DNA from: Cyanobacteriota bacterium
GTDB lineage: Bacteria > Cyanobacteriota > Vampirovibrionia > Vampirovibrionales > Vampirovibrionaceae
Direction of reading: 5' to 3'
DNA: 64,000 bases
Assembly (NCBI GenBank): GCA_019751815.1
Contig: JAIEMW010000004.1
Location: 601,933 to 665,932 of the forward strand
Shown here in pieces: positions 43,078 to 51,377 of the stretch. Every line of letters begins with the position of its first letter. Positions within the stretch are counted from its first letter, which is position 1. Position numbers and translations under genes: made by a program. The notes under the pieces were generated by a model. The model searched no databases, was not told where the DNA came from, and saw only the letters and a list, made by a program, of their open reading frames with translations.

Positions 43078-44229
43078 TTATGCATTGATAAAGCGCCCGC
43101 TCAGGCGAGAAGACTGCTTTAGGCTTTGATACGCTTCGGCTGCATTGAAAGCAGGGGCATTGGCGTTCGCTTCAGCCTTCTTTTTGCGGTATTGAACGTT
43201 GTTCCAAACATCGTTAAACCAGACAGGGAACCAGCCAATCATCACGCAAACAGCCAGGAAGCTGCCCACGTCTAAAAACATCCGGTTGCGACGTGCAAAT
43301 TTAGCCAAGAAACCCTTGTATTCAGGAATGTTTTTCAGGGCCCCCAAGGCTTGGGCGCTACCGCCTTCCTCTGCGGCTTGGATGGCTTTGGCACGGATAG
43401 TGTCCATTTTTTCCAAGGCGTCAAAGGCTTGGTGTTTTAGTTTATTCACTTCGGCTTGGGGCGCGCTACGGTCGACAGCACCCACCAAAGCGCCCAGTTT
43501 TTCTTGGAACGCGGTAATCATCTCACTGAGTTTACTAGAACCTGTTTTGGTTTTAGCAAGTCCGCCGTCGTGGAGGTTACGGGCTGCTTTTAAAATGCCA
43601 TGTTCTCCTGTGTAGCCATTGGGGCGGGCGTAGCGAATCAACGATTCTAAAACATCCGCGTTGGCCACATGGTAATTTTTGGAAAAATCGGTGTATTTCA
43701 AGGCGTCAAATGTGGTGCGACCTGCTTCTTGGTTCATTTTTGTGAGGCTCACCCCAATGGTTTTTTCACGCAGGCGGCACACGGTGTTGACCAACGGTTT
43801 GAGCATGAACAAGAAAATCGTGATGGCGGTTAAATCCCGGCGGAGCACATCGCCCATTTCGCGATAATCATTGTTTTTTTTGCCGCGTTCATAGGCTCGG
43901 TACAAGCGAGGTCCAACCGTGAAGGGGTACAGAATGAGGAATAGCGCACCCATCGGAGGTTCAGAAATTTTGAGCTTGCTGAGTTTTGGAAACTCGTGGA
44001 AGTCATAATCAAAGATGCGACCGCCCAACCAGCTGAGTTTGTGGGCAAAGAAGTTCTGGACGCGTTCTGCAACGGATAAGGCTTGGCCGGGTTTTGCAGA
44101 CACAATCAACTTTTCTGCTTTTTTGGGTAGTGATTGTGTTGAGTTTAAAATTGCATGCGAGGCGTTGACCAACCAGTCAGAAGGCTGAGTGTAGATAGGC
44201 GCGGCGACAGAGGGAGGAATACGGGTCAT
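43078..44229 (-). CDS. Membrane protein, helical, unrecognised (cluster gene A)
   Basis: 383 residues, no family recognised. Two hydrophobic segments near 95-115 (MGALFLILYPFTVGP) and 140-160 (AITIFLFMLKPLVNTV) precede a long, mostly helical middle domain. A C-terminal segment (about 330-355, FLAVCVMIGWFPVWF then a KKK cluster) follows. It ends LSGRFINA. It lacks the FGG motif of the three sister genes but shares their plan: a hydrophobic start, a long helical region, and a late membrane helix followed by FN/WN and lysines. Three bases separate it from the upstream gene 44233-45711, so it is co-transcribed. Confidence 0.7.
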   Translation of the reverse strand: MTRIPPSVAAPIYTQPSDWLVNASHAILNSTQSLPKKAEKLIVSAKPGQALSVAERVQNFFAHKLSWLGGRIFDYDFHEFPKLSKLKISEPPMGALFLILYPFTVGPRLYRAYERGKKNNDYREMGDVLRRDLTAITIFLFMLKPLVNTVCRLREKTIGVSLTKMNQEAGRTTFDALKYTDFSKNYHVANADVLESLIRYARPNGYTGEHGILKAARNLHDGGLAKTKTGSSKLSEMITAFQEKLGALVGAVDRSAPQAEVNKLKHQAFDALEKMDTIRAKAIQAAEEGGSAQALGALKNIPEYKGFLAKFARRNRMFLDVGSFLAVCVMIGWFPVWFNDVWNNVQYRKKKAEANANAPAFNAAEAYQSLKQSSRLSGRFINA

Positions 44230-44232
44230 ACG

Positions 44233-45711
44233 CTAAAATCCCCCTCTCAGTGTTTGCTGCTGGAGTGGGTATGTATTTACAGGGTAAGTATTGTTATAGC
44301 CCACTGCTGGCGTGGGGATGAATCCAGGATAATAGCCAGTTGCTTGAGGAAGTAATTGCTGTCTTTGAGGGGGCTTAGAAGCAGCTTTTGCCGCACGCGC
44401 CATGGCTTCTAGTTCTTTCATGGCTTCGGCAAAGGCAGCCTCATCGGTTTTTGCCTGAACCGTTTTCGCTTCAGCACGGGCAGGGATATTTTGAGTGGGC
44501 TTTTGAGCTGGCTTGCTGGGGTCGTCCGTCAAGAGACGGTTGGCCACGTAAGAATCGTTATGCTGGGTGAGTTTTACCAGATAAGTCAGATAAATGCCTG
44601 TTAAAAGCGTTGCACTTAAGCCCATAATGGCTTTTCGCACGGTTAAACGGTGATAAATTTTATTGGCGAGTGCGGCAAACTGGTCACCCACGTGCTTGCC
44701 CACTTTTTCTTCGTAGACAGTTCTCATAAAGTCATTAAATTTGGTGAGGTAGCCTGTGAGATCGCCGGCTTTGATAAAGTCCACAGAAGGTTTAAAGACA
44801 GCGGCTTTGCCGGCTTTTTCTGCAGCAGCGCGCTTGAACAGACGCACCTTGGTAACCGTCACGTCAGTCTGAGTCTTGAGCAGTTCTGCCATTCTGGGGT
44901 GTTTTCGGTTAAACCCTTCAACAGCGGTTGTTAACTCATGAGACAGCTCACCCAGGGCTTTGTCTCGGGTGCTGTGATCGTTATTAAACAGTTGTTCGGC
45001 CCAGCGCCCGCTCCAGTTATCTAAAAAGGCTTTTCCGCTTTGCCCACTGGCCAACTTGGCTTTCTCAAATTCAGTGTCTTGAAACAGATTGCGGACAAAG
45101 GACTGGACGCTTTGGGTGTAGGCGTGTTTTTGGGTCAGCTTTTTGGAATCGGCCCCTTTCAGGTGATCCATAAATGTATGGGCCATTTTCGATAGGGGTT
45201 GATAACCCATCTCGCTGGCTTGCTTTCCAAATGTGCGACGGGCAATGGAATAGATCACGGTGGGCACCATAAGCACCCCAGGACCCGTGGCCACTTCGCG
45301 CATCGTTTCTTCGTATAGATTGGGCCAGTTGAGACCTTTAATGTTTTTCACCAGGCTTTTGGCCATCTGCTGGCGAGGGGTTAGGCCCTGGTTGCTGGGG
45401 TCTGTTGTGGGGTCATAATGAACCCGCCCCCGAGTGAGTGACACTTCAATACGGGGGACCCACATGGAAACCACATCTTGGGCGATAAAGGCCCAGAGGA
45501 AGATTTCTACGATGTTTTGAAAGACTTTTTCTAAATTGTTGGCTGCTACGTCGCCGAGGCGACGGGAGATATTGGTGATGGCACCACCAAATTGAACAGA
45601 AGGGACATGGGCTACTTGTGCTGTTGCCACCTGAGCCGCCCGGGCTTGCCGAGAAAGCAAGGCCTTGGGAGCTGGAGGTGTTGATAACTGCCGATGCGAA
45701 ACGGAGGCCAT
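44233..45711 (-). CDS. FGG-motif membrane protein, helical (cluster gene B)
   Basis: 492 residues from ATG at 45711. A 38-residue low-complexity lead (Ala/Gln/Ser-rich) ends in PSVQFGG (37-43), as in other FGG proteins here. A hydrophobic segment (about 67-82, FLWAFIAQDVVSMWV) follows, then a long helical region and a late membrane segment (about 365-390, GLSATLLTGIYLTYLVKL). A Pro/Gln-rich C-terminus ends LRGGF. No known family. Some residues in the helical part (SGRWAEQLFNND) are conserved-looking. It precedes cluster gene A by three bases and is divergent from genes C and D across a 588-base gap. Confidence 0.7.
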   Translation of the reverse strand: MASVSHRQLSTPPAPKALLSRQARAAQVATAQVAHVPSVQFGGAITNISRRLGDVAANNLEKVFQNIVEIFLWAFIAQDVVSMWVPRIEVSLTRGRVHYDPTTDPSNQGLTPRQQMAKSLVKNIKGLNWPNLYEETMREVATGPGVLMVPTVIYSIARRTFGKQASEMGYQPLSKMAHTFMDHLKGADSKKLTQKHAYTQSVQSFVRNLFQDTEFEKAKLASGQSGKAFLDNWSGRWAEQLFNNDHSTRDKALGELSHELTTAVEGFNRKHPRMAELLKTQTDVTVTKVRLFKRAAAEKAGKAAVFKPSVDFIKAGDLTGYLTKFNDFMRTVYEEKVGKHVGDQFAALANKIYHRLTVRKAIMGLSATLLTGIYLTYLVKLTQHNDSYVANRLLTDDPSKPAQKPTQNIPARAEAKTVQAKTDEAAFAEAMKELEAMARAAKAASKPPQRQQLLPQATGYYPGFIPTPAVGYNNTYPVNTYPLQQQTLRGGF

Positions 45712-46299
45712 AATTAGTATCGGTTTACCCTTCTGAATTAACTCACAGTGTGGCAATACTGCGTATTGAGCGGCTAGGAAAGCATAAATGCGACAAGCAT
45801 AAATAAGGAGTGTTAGGATTCAGTGCTCTTTAAAAGATGCTAAACCTGAGCTGTTGCTAGGTTGTAAACAAATATAAATAGAGTCGTGATCGTCTATTCG
45901 GAATTATCCCCTCGCTGTTAGAAGTGGAGAATGGCTTCTCCAGATGTCTTGGCTTTCCCACCACAATGTAAATCATTATACGTAAAAAACAGAAATTGCC
46001 TAGCCGCTGTGTTAGAATTTTGGCTGTTGTGAGCTGGATGTAAAACAGGCCGAACGTTTGGGGGTGGGCCTCTTGGTGATGTAAAGTTTTTTAAAAGCTT
46101 CTAGCACAGCTTTCCTTGACCGGTTTTTATTCTAACGCAGCGATATTCATGTATAACGCATGTTGTCTTGTCTCCCTGGGGGCCCGTTCGGCGGGTAAGG
46201 GTGTGCAAGATAACCCCCAAAGTTTCCGCACAACATAATGACCAACTCATGAATGCGCCCTATTTCCGTTAATATCAAGCCAGTACCTTGTTAAACCTG
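45712..46299. promoter_or_regulatory. Divergent control region of the membrane-protein cluster
   Basis: 588 bases without a gene between the two divergent pairs. Visible elements: an inverted repeat CAATAC-N3-GTATTG (45754-45768) just upstream of gene B; a 9-base direct repeat AGCATAAAT at 45781 and 45796 (15-bp period); and a GC-rich stretch near 46173-46205 (ggggcc ... gggtaaggg) unlike its AT-rich surroundings. No firm promoter pair was found. A 29-codon ATG-started frame (46150-46239) is probably chance. Confidence 0.4.
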
Positions 46300-47703
46300 A
46301 TGCATATAACCCCTCACAAACCTATACAAACTTCTCACCCTGTGTTGTCCCTAACGACCGCGCAGGCCCCTGAGCATGCTATCTTGTTTTCAGGCGTGGG
46401 AGATGTGGTTGCTAATCTGGCACAAAAGATTGATACAAACCGGATTCTAGAGCTGACTGTCACTGATGTGGGCGGGATGGTTTTGCCGCGGACGGCCATT
46501 GAATACAATCAACGTGGCTCAGATATGGGCCGCGAAACGCTGATTCGAGAAATTTCTGGCACTTTGGTGAATGTATTCTTTGCGGGTTGGCTTGGCGCGC
46601 TCGGGTTTATGCTGTTTAACAGCAACGCAGTCCATCGAATGCTGCGCTTAAATCCACTGGGGGTTCATACGGGAGCTTGGATTAACGCCAAATCGTTGCA
46701 GGCGTTTGGGGAACAGTTTGAAGAAGCCTTAAAGGCTGGGAAAACCCCGGCTCAAGTGAGAGAAAAATGGATCGACGCAATTCTAGATAGTATTGTGGCT
46801 CAAGATGCCCACGTGGGGCATACCTCCTTGCATAATGCATTGGATAAGGTAACCTCTGCTCCCTTGCGTCAAGCGTTGCACGCATCGGTTGAAGGAGCTA
46901 TTCCCCAATCGGGACGGTTAACCCCTAAGGCCAAAAAGCTGCTCAAACATATCCTCACAGGACAAAACAGTCCGTGGGCGGGTGTGGTCAATGTCCAAGA
47001 AGCTATCGCAAGATTTGCATCAGAAGAAACAGGGCGCTTGAAAGCCACAGGTCTGTCTGGAGAGGCATTAAGTCACGCCCTTGAGAGCGCTGTCAGAAGT
47101 AAACGTATAGAAATGTCTTCCGCTGTGGTTAAGGCTGAAGCGCCTGTTCTTGAAGCCTTAGAGAAGGCTGCGCTTCAAGGCGGTCTCTCCGAGAAAATAC
47201 ACCTGTTGGCTGGGGACCGTGCGGTGCTGTCTGACAAAGCACTGAAGCCATTTTTCCAAGAAGTAAAAGCCTTCCTGGAGCAATATATGGACCGCGTTTT
47301 GGTGGATTCCCAAGGAAAAATGACCAACCGTGTACTTCACGCGGCAGAAAAAGGTCGAATGACCGCATTGATGAATGGAAGTTCAATGCTGCCAGGGCTG
47401 AAAAAAGCAGTGACAGGGCTGATTCCTTATACATATAAAGTAAAACGCTGGGTGAGTGCGGTCGCAGTTTTCACGACGTTGGTTGTGGGCTTCTCTGTGG
47501 CCTTTTTCAACAACTGGCTTACCAAAAAGAAACACGGTGGCTTGGTGTTTTCTCCCGCTGAAGGCGGCCCGCCTCCTGAAGCACAAAGCACCGCTGGTGG
47601 CGCTTCTGACGCTTCAATCATCAATAACGCGCTTTATTCAAGTCGACTGGTCCGTCATAACGTTGGATTCGCTCCCTTCATGCAGCGGAGGGCGGCATTA
47701 TGA
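46300..47703 (+). CDS. FSG-motif membrane protein, helical (cluster gene C)
   Basis: 467 residues from ATG at 46300; an in-frame TTG lies at 46288. The N-terminus ends in HAILFSGVGD (26-35), a variant of the FGG motif. A membrane segment (about 91-107, VFFAGWLGALGFMLF) precedes about 280 residues of mostly helical sequence with repeated Ala/Leu/Lys. A second membrane segment (about 385-405, AVFTTLVVGFSVAFF) is followed by NNWLTKKK. It ends FMQRRAAL. No family recognised. Its last codon overlaps the next gene (ATGA). Confidence 0.7.
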   Translation: MHITPHKPIQTSHPVLSLTTAQAPEHAILFSGVGDVVANLAQKIDTNRILELTVTDVGGMVLPRTAIEYNQRGSDMGRETLIREISGTLVNVFFAGWLGALGFMLFNSNAVHRMLRLNPLGVHTGAWINAKSLQAFGEQFEEALKAGKTPAQVREKWIDAILDSIVAQDAHVGHTSLHNALDKVTSAPLRQALHASVEGAIPQSGRLTPKAKKLLKHILTGQNSPWAGVVNVQEAIARFASEETGRLKATGLSGEALSHALESAVRSKRIEMSSAVVKAEAPVLEALEKAALQGGLSEKIHLLAGDRAVLSDKALKPFFQEVKAFLEQYMDRVLVDSQGKMTNRVLHAAEKGRMTALMNGSSMLPGLKKAVTGLIPYTYKVKRWVSAVAVFTTLVVGFSVAFFNNWLTKKKHGGLVFSPAEGGPPPEAQSTAGGASDASIINNALYSSRLVRHNVGFAPFMQRRAAL

Positions 47704-48398
47704 ACATTGGCAACACCCGCCCTGTTATGACAAAAATGCTGCCTAAACAGACCCAGTTCTCAGGGGGGCTCAATCAGTTCGTCCGGACACCTCAAGCGGG
47801 GACTTTCCTAAAGCTGTTTGATTATGAACGACTGCCCCACTCTGCGGTGAACCAGATTAAGTTGATCTACGGCTTGGTAATTATTTCTCGAATTCGGGCT
47901 GCCTTGAGCAGAGGCAGCTGGAATGAAGCCCGAGAACATGCCACCCGAGATATTATGGGTTGGACATTTTGGTTCTATGCGATGCCAGCAGTGCAGCGCA
48001 TGTTTGTTAAAGCCTTGGTGGGGATGCCAAAAGAATACCGTGAAGCGTTATTACATCATCCTGATGGTGCTAAGCCAGCAACAGGTGTTATCAAAAAACT
48101 CGGCTGGCACCTCAAAAGCTTGTTTAATAGTGAGATGCCTTCAGCGCTTCAAATTGAGGCACGCTGCGAGCAGGCGTTAAACCTGATTGACACCCAGGCG
48201 AAAACCCAACGCTGGAAGCAAACAGCGGTTGATGGGGCGAAAAAACAGGTGAACGAATATTTTCACAAGCTCAAAAATTACCGCAACTTTGCGTCTTTCA
48301 CCGGTCTCGTTGGGGCCATTGCGCTGTTAGGCTTTGGGGTGGTGCTGTTTAATATTTATATGACCCGCAAAAGCATGGCCGCATCGCAAAAACACTAG
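47700..48398 (+). CDS. FSG-motif membrane protein, short (cluster gene D)
   Basis: 232 residues starting in an ATGA overlap with gene C. The motif is KQTQFSGGLNQF (16-27). Two hydrophobic segments (about 56-75 and 95-112), a short helical region and a final helix (about 203-220, LVGAIALLGFGVVLF) followed by NIYMTRKSM. The closing pattern, membrane helix then FN and T-K/R-K, matches gene C closely, so C and D share at least their C-terminal design. No known family recognised. Position, ATGA coupling and shared motif indicate they act together. Confidence 0.7.
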   Translation: MNIGNTRPVMTKMLPKQTQFSGGLNQFVRTPQAGTFLKLFDYERLPHSAVNQIKLIYGLVIISRIRAALSRGSWNEAREHATRDIMGWTFWFYAMPAVQRMFVKALVGMPKEYREALLHHPDGAKPATGVIKKLGWHLKSLFNSEMPSALQIEARCEQALNLIDTQAKTQRWKQTAVDGAKKQVNEYFHKLKNYRNFASFTGLVGAIALLGFGVVLFNIYMTRKSMAASQKH

Positions 48399-49340
48399 TT
48401 AACGGTTTTTGGTCTTTGAAACGGGCTTTTTTTGAAACAGTTGCTGAAATTGGCTAAAGTGCTCACCCATCATCGGAAGAACTGCCTTATGATCGGCTGA
48501 GTCATCGGTTGCGGCATTCACTCGGAATAAGCGTTCAATTCTCTTTTTGAGTTCCTCTGGGCTCTCCATCCTCTCCAGAGTGCCGTGATGCACCCAGGAG
48601 ATGTGTCCGCTTTCTTCAGAAACCACAATACAGTGACTGTCACTGACTTCGGTTAGTCCAATGGCAGCTCTATGCCTGGTTCCATATTGCCAGCTTAGTT
48701 TGGGGTCTTCCGTTAAGGGAAGCAATACACCGGCAGCGGAAATTCGGTTTTGCGGTGTGATCACCAGGGCCCCATCATGCAGCGGGGTTTTGGGCTGAAA
48801 GATAGTGAGAATGATTTCTGTGGTTACGCGGGCATCCAGGCGTGTTCCTGCTTCTAGGTAATTACCTCCTGGGTTATTGGCGGATTCAATAACAATGAGA
48901 GCGCCCAGCTTTGATTTGCTGAGAAATCTTACAGCATCCACCAATTCGCGAATTAAGCGCTCGGTTTTTTGGTTTTCTGGCTGAAAGAGGGTTTTATTGA
49001 GCAGATCGGGGTTTCCCAAATACAGAAGCATCCGCCGAAGTTCTGGCTGGAAGATAACAATCAGACCGATAATGAGGAGCTGAATCGCCCCGCCAAACAT
49101 AATTTCGAGCAAGACCAGATTGAGCATGCGCACCACAATCCACAGTCCCACAAAGCTGGCCAGAATCACCAGCAAGCCCTTGAAGATTTGATCCGCCTGG
49201 CTTCTTTTGATGAAGCGGTTATAAATCACAGAAACCACTGAAATTAAGATCAGTAACTGGGCACCGTAACTTAAGAGCGTGTTGAATGGAATGCCCAAGA
49301 AGGCACCCGTTTGTTGAATGGACGACAACAGCTCGCTCAT
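48399..49340 (-). CDS. cdaA: Diadenylate cyclase, CdaA type
   Basis: 313 residues. Three N-terminal membrane helices (about 25-42, 52-75, 82-98) are followed by the DAC domain with LHDGAL (DGA at 189-191) and RHRAAIG (RHR at 222-224), the two catalytic motifs of cyclic-di-AMP synthesis. This is the CdaA/DacA layout. Cyclic-di-AMP usually controls potassium uptake and envelope homeostasis. The C-terminus carries an acidic ESPEELKKRIERLF and a basic tail. It ends beside gene D of the membrane cluster, convergent. Confidence 0.95.
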   Translation of the reverse strand: MSELLSSIQQTGAFLGIPFNTLLSYGAQLLILISVVSVIYNRFIKRSQADQIFKGLLVILASFVGLWIVVRMLNLVLLEIMFGGAIQLLIIGLIVIFQPELRRMLLYLGNPDLLNKTLFQPENQKTERLIRELVDAVRFLSKSKLGALIVIESANNPGGNYLEAGTRLDARVTTEIILTIFQPKTPLHDGALVITPQNRISAAGVLLPLTEDPKLSWQYGTRHRAAIGLTEVSDSHCIVVSEESGHISWVHHGTLERMESPEELKKRIERLFRVNAATDDSADHKAVLPMMGEHFSQFQQLFQKKPVSKTKNR

Positions 49341-49488
49341 AAGAGGAATAGGTCTCCAGGGGATTACAGAAAGCGGTTGGTCATGAGCTTGCGATTAAAC
49401 GCATGGGCACAATTTATTGAACTTCTTCAACCACATTAACCGACGCAGCCGCGTTAAAATCGTTCCACAGAAAATTGAAATACTTACT

Positions 49489-50916
49489 TTATTGTACACG
49501 ATGTCCTGAAGAGTCAGCACCCACTGAAGTTACTTGTCCCTCTGATACCCAGTGTTTCGGGATGACATCGTTTTGCATCAGTTGGGTGTAGGTCTCTCTT
49601 TTTACCAGAAGCTCTGCTCGACCTTCTGTGATGATAACCGTTGCCGGGCGTGGAATACGGTTATAGTTGGAGGCCATCGAGTAATTATAAGCACCTGTCC
49701 CAAGGACAGCCAGAATATCGCCGGCTTGGGGTTTAGGCAGCTGCACTTCCTTAATCAGAATATCACCGGATTCGCAGTATTTGCCGGCGATGGTAACGGC
49801 TTCTGTTTTACCGCCAAATACACGACCTGGTTTTGGCGCGCGGTTGGCAATAAAGGCACAATATTCTGCTTGGTAAAGCGAAGGACGAATGTTATCTCCC
49901 ATGCCCCCGTCAATAGCAACATAGCGCTTTCCAAGCGGCACTTTTTTACTGCTGCCAATGGTATAGAGGGTCATTCCAGCCGTTGCAACCAGACTTCTCC
50001 CGGGCTCAATCAACAGTCGAGGCAGCGGAAATTGGAGCTTTTCAGCATAGTGCTGCAGCTTCTTGGTCACTTTTTCGTAGGTTTTACGCACATCCAACGG
50101 GGAATCCTTTTTGGTGTAGGCCACACCCATCCCCCCGCCAATGTTAATGTCTGTCAGCGTCAGTCCGTCATACTGCTGGCGAATGTTGTAATAAATGTTT
50201 AAAAGGATTTCGACCAGGTCTTCATAGGGCTTAAACTCAAAAATCTGTGAGCCAATGTGGGCGTGGAGCCCTTTTAGAGAAAGCGTTTCTGAGTAATTTT
50301 GGGTGATGAGTTTAAGTGCCTCCGGGAGCTGTGAAATGTCGAAACCAAATTTGCTGTCCGTCTGTCCGGTCTTAATATAATCGTGTGTGTGGCATTCAAT
50401 GCCGGGGGTGATTCTCAAGAGAATGCTGGCGACTTGACCCCGTTCCAGTGCCATTCGGTGAAGGAGGTCGAGTTCGTAAAAGTTATCAACAATAATCCGT
50501 CCTTGTTGTGCAACCCGGTGGTGAAAAGCAAGTTCTAGTTCTTCTGGGGTTTTGTTATTGCCGTTAAAGAAAATGTTTGCAGCGGAAAAGCCAGCCGCAA
50601 TCGCTGTGAAGAGTTCACCCCCAGAAACCACGTCAAGGCCGAGTTGCTGGTTTTGGACAAATTGGCACAAGCCCATCGATAGATTGGCTTTGGCCGCGTA
50701 CAGTACCAAACTCTCACCGGCATAGAAGTCAGAGAGTGTCTCTTGATAGGCTTTAGCCATTTGCGTCATGGTCGCTTCATCAAGGACATACAAAGGTGTC
50801 CCGTATTCTTGGGCCAAATCAACCAGGTCCACTCCGGCCAAAGAGGCATGGCCTTGTTCGTTGAGCTCGTAACTGGCTGGGTACATCGACATATTGGGGG
50901 TGTTTCGGGTGGACAT
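49489..50916 (-). CDS. lysA: Diaminopimelate decarboxylase
   Basis: 475 residues from ATG at 50916, chosen because GGAG lies 8 bases upstream. The frame is open 25 codons earlier without an SD. PLP lysine K76 in LYAAKANLSM. Further motifs are GLHAHIGSQIF, GGGMGVAYT, LLIEPGRSLVATAGM and the C-terminal domain with YCESGDIL and GTGAYNYSMASNYNRIPRP. It makes L-lysine from meso-diaminopimelate. A tRNA-Arg gene ends 42 bases upstream on the same strand, and one strong promoter lies before the tRNA, so lysA is probably expressed as a tRNA-mRNA operon. Confidence 0.96.
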   Translation of the reverse strand: MSTRNTPNMSMYPASYELNEQGHASLAGVDLVDLAQEYGTPLYVLDEATMTQMAKAYQETLSDFYAGESLVLYAAKANLSMGLCQFVQNQQLGLDVVSGGELFTAIAAGFSAANIFFNGNNKTPEELELAFHHRVAQQGRIIVDNFYELDLLHRMALERGQVASILLRITPGIECHTHDYIKTGQTDSKFGFDISQLPEALKLITQNYSETLSLKGLHAHIGSQIFEFKPYEDLVEILLNIYYNIRQQYDGLTLTDINIGGGMGVAYTKKDSPLDVRKTYEKVTKKLQHYAEKLQFPLPRLLIEPGRSLVATAGMTLYTIGSSKKVPLGKRYVAIDGGMGDNIRPSLYQAEYCAFIANRAPKPGRVFGGKTEAVTIAGKYCESGDILIKEVQLPKPQAGDILAVLGTGAYNYSMASNYNRIPRPATVIITEGRAELLVKRETYTQLMQNDVIPKHWVSEGQVTSVGADSSGHRVQ

Positions 50917-50958
50917 AGAAAGATCTCCAAAATGAGGTTGCTGAGATAACAAGAAGCT

Positions 50959-51035
50959 TGGTGGCCTCGACAGGATTCCAACCTGCGACACCCGCCTTAG
51001 GAGTGCGGTGTTCTATGCAACTGAACTACGAGGCC
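50959..51035 (-). tRNA. tRNA-Arg(CCU)
   Basis: 77 bases with CCA encoded. Acceptor GGCCTCG pairs fully with CGAGGCC. D-stem GTTC/GAAC, anticodon stem CCGCA/GGCGG with an A31-G39 mismatch, anticodon loop CTCCTAA (anticodon CCT), variable loop GTGTC, T-stem GCAGG/CCTGT (one G-T pair). The D-loop (AGTTGCATA) has C at position 19 and the T-loop (TTGGAAT) has G at position 56, where almost all tRNAs have G19 and C56. The two changes restore a base pair, so the tertiary contact is kept as C19-G56. It decodes AGG. Confidence 0.95.
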
Positions 51036-51377
51036 AAAAGGGCAGGAACAGCTGGATCAACTCGCCGAAATCAGGTTTAGCGGCTATCATAGCACCTAAT
51101 AGTGAGGGTATCAAACGGTGAGTCTGCACAAGTGGAGGCTACTCCAGATAGGGGAGAAAAACGAGAGGCGCAGGCGTATTTTAATCCCTCACTTGGTGGA
51201 AGGCAGGGGCAGAAAAATTGCCTATCATAAAAATCACAGCGCATTGCAGAATGCCTGCGTTATTCTCACCGGACGTTCTTATTCTATAAACATCACTCAA
51301 TACCGGCTGATTGGGATGTGCAGCCCAGTGGTGTTAATAAGAACCGTTTTTGGAAATCAAGAGAGGAGGTACGAGCA
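51036..51377. other. Intergenic region between tRNA-Arg and fliJ
   Basis: 342 bases holding the tRNA-lysA promoter (51086-51114, minus strand) and the upstream region of the fliJ operon. For fliJ no clear sigma-70, sigma-28 or sigma-54 pair was found, although TCTATAAAC lies near 51281. A plus-strand frame from 51118 to 51420 is not credible as a gene, being basic and unlike any family. Confidence 0.4.
51086..51114 (-). promoter_or_regulatory. Promoter of tRNA-Arg-lysA
   Basis: On the minus strand TTGATA (51109-51114) and TATGAT (51086-51091) are 17 bases apart with an extended TGC before the -10. Transcription would begin near 51079, about 44 bases before the mature tRNA 5' end. Confidence 0.75.

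Noticed and set aside
46150..46239. 29-codon frame in the divergent control region
   Set aside because: No SD and Cys-rich odd composition; length within chance expectation.
50916..50991. Longer LysA start with an FGD-like N-terminus (PHFGD)
   Set aside because: The ATG at 50916 has a well-placed SD and gives the normal LysA length; the FGD resemblance to the tag motif is probably chance.
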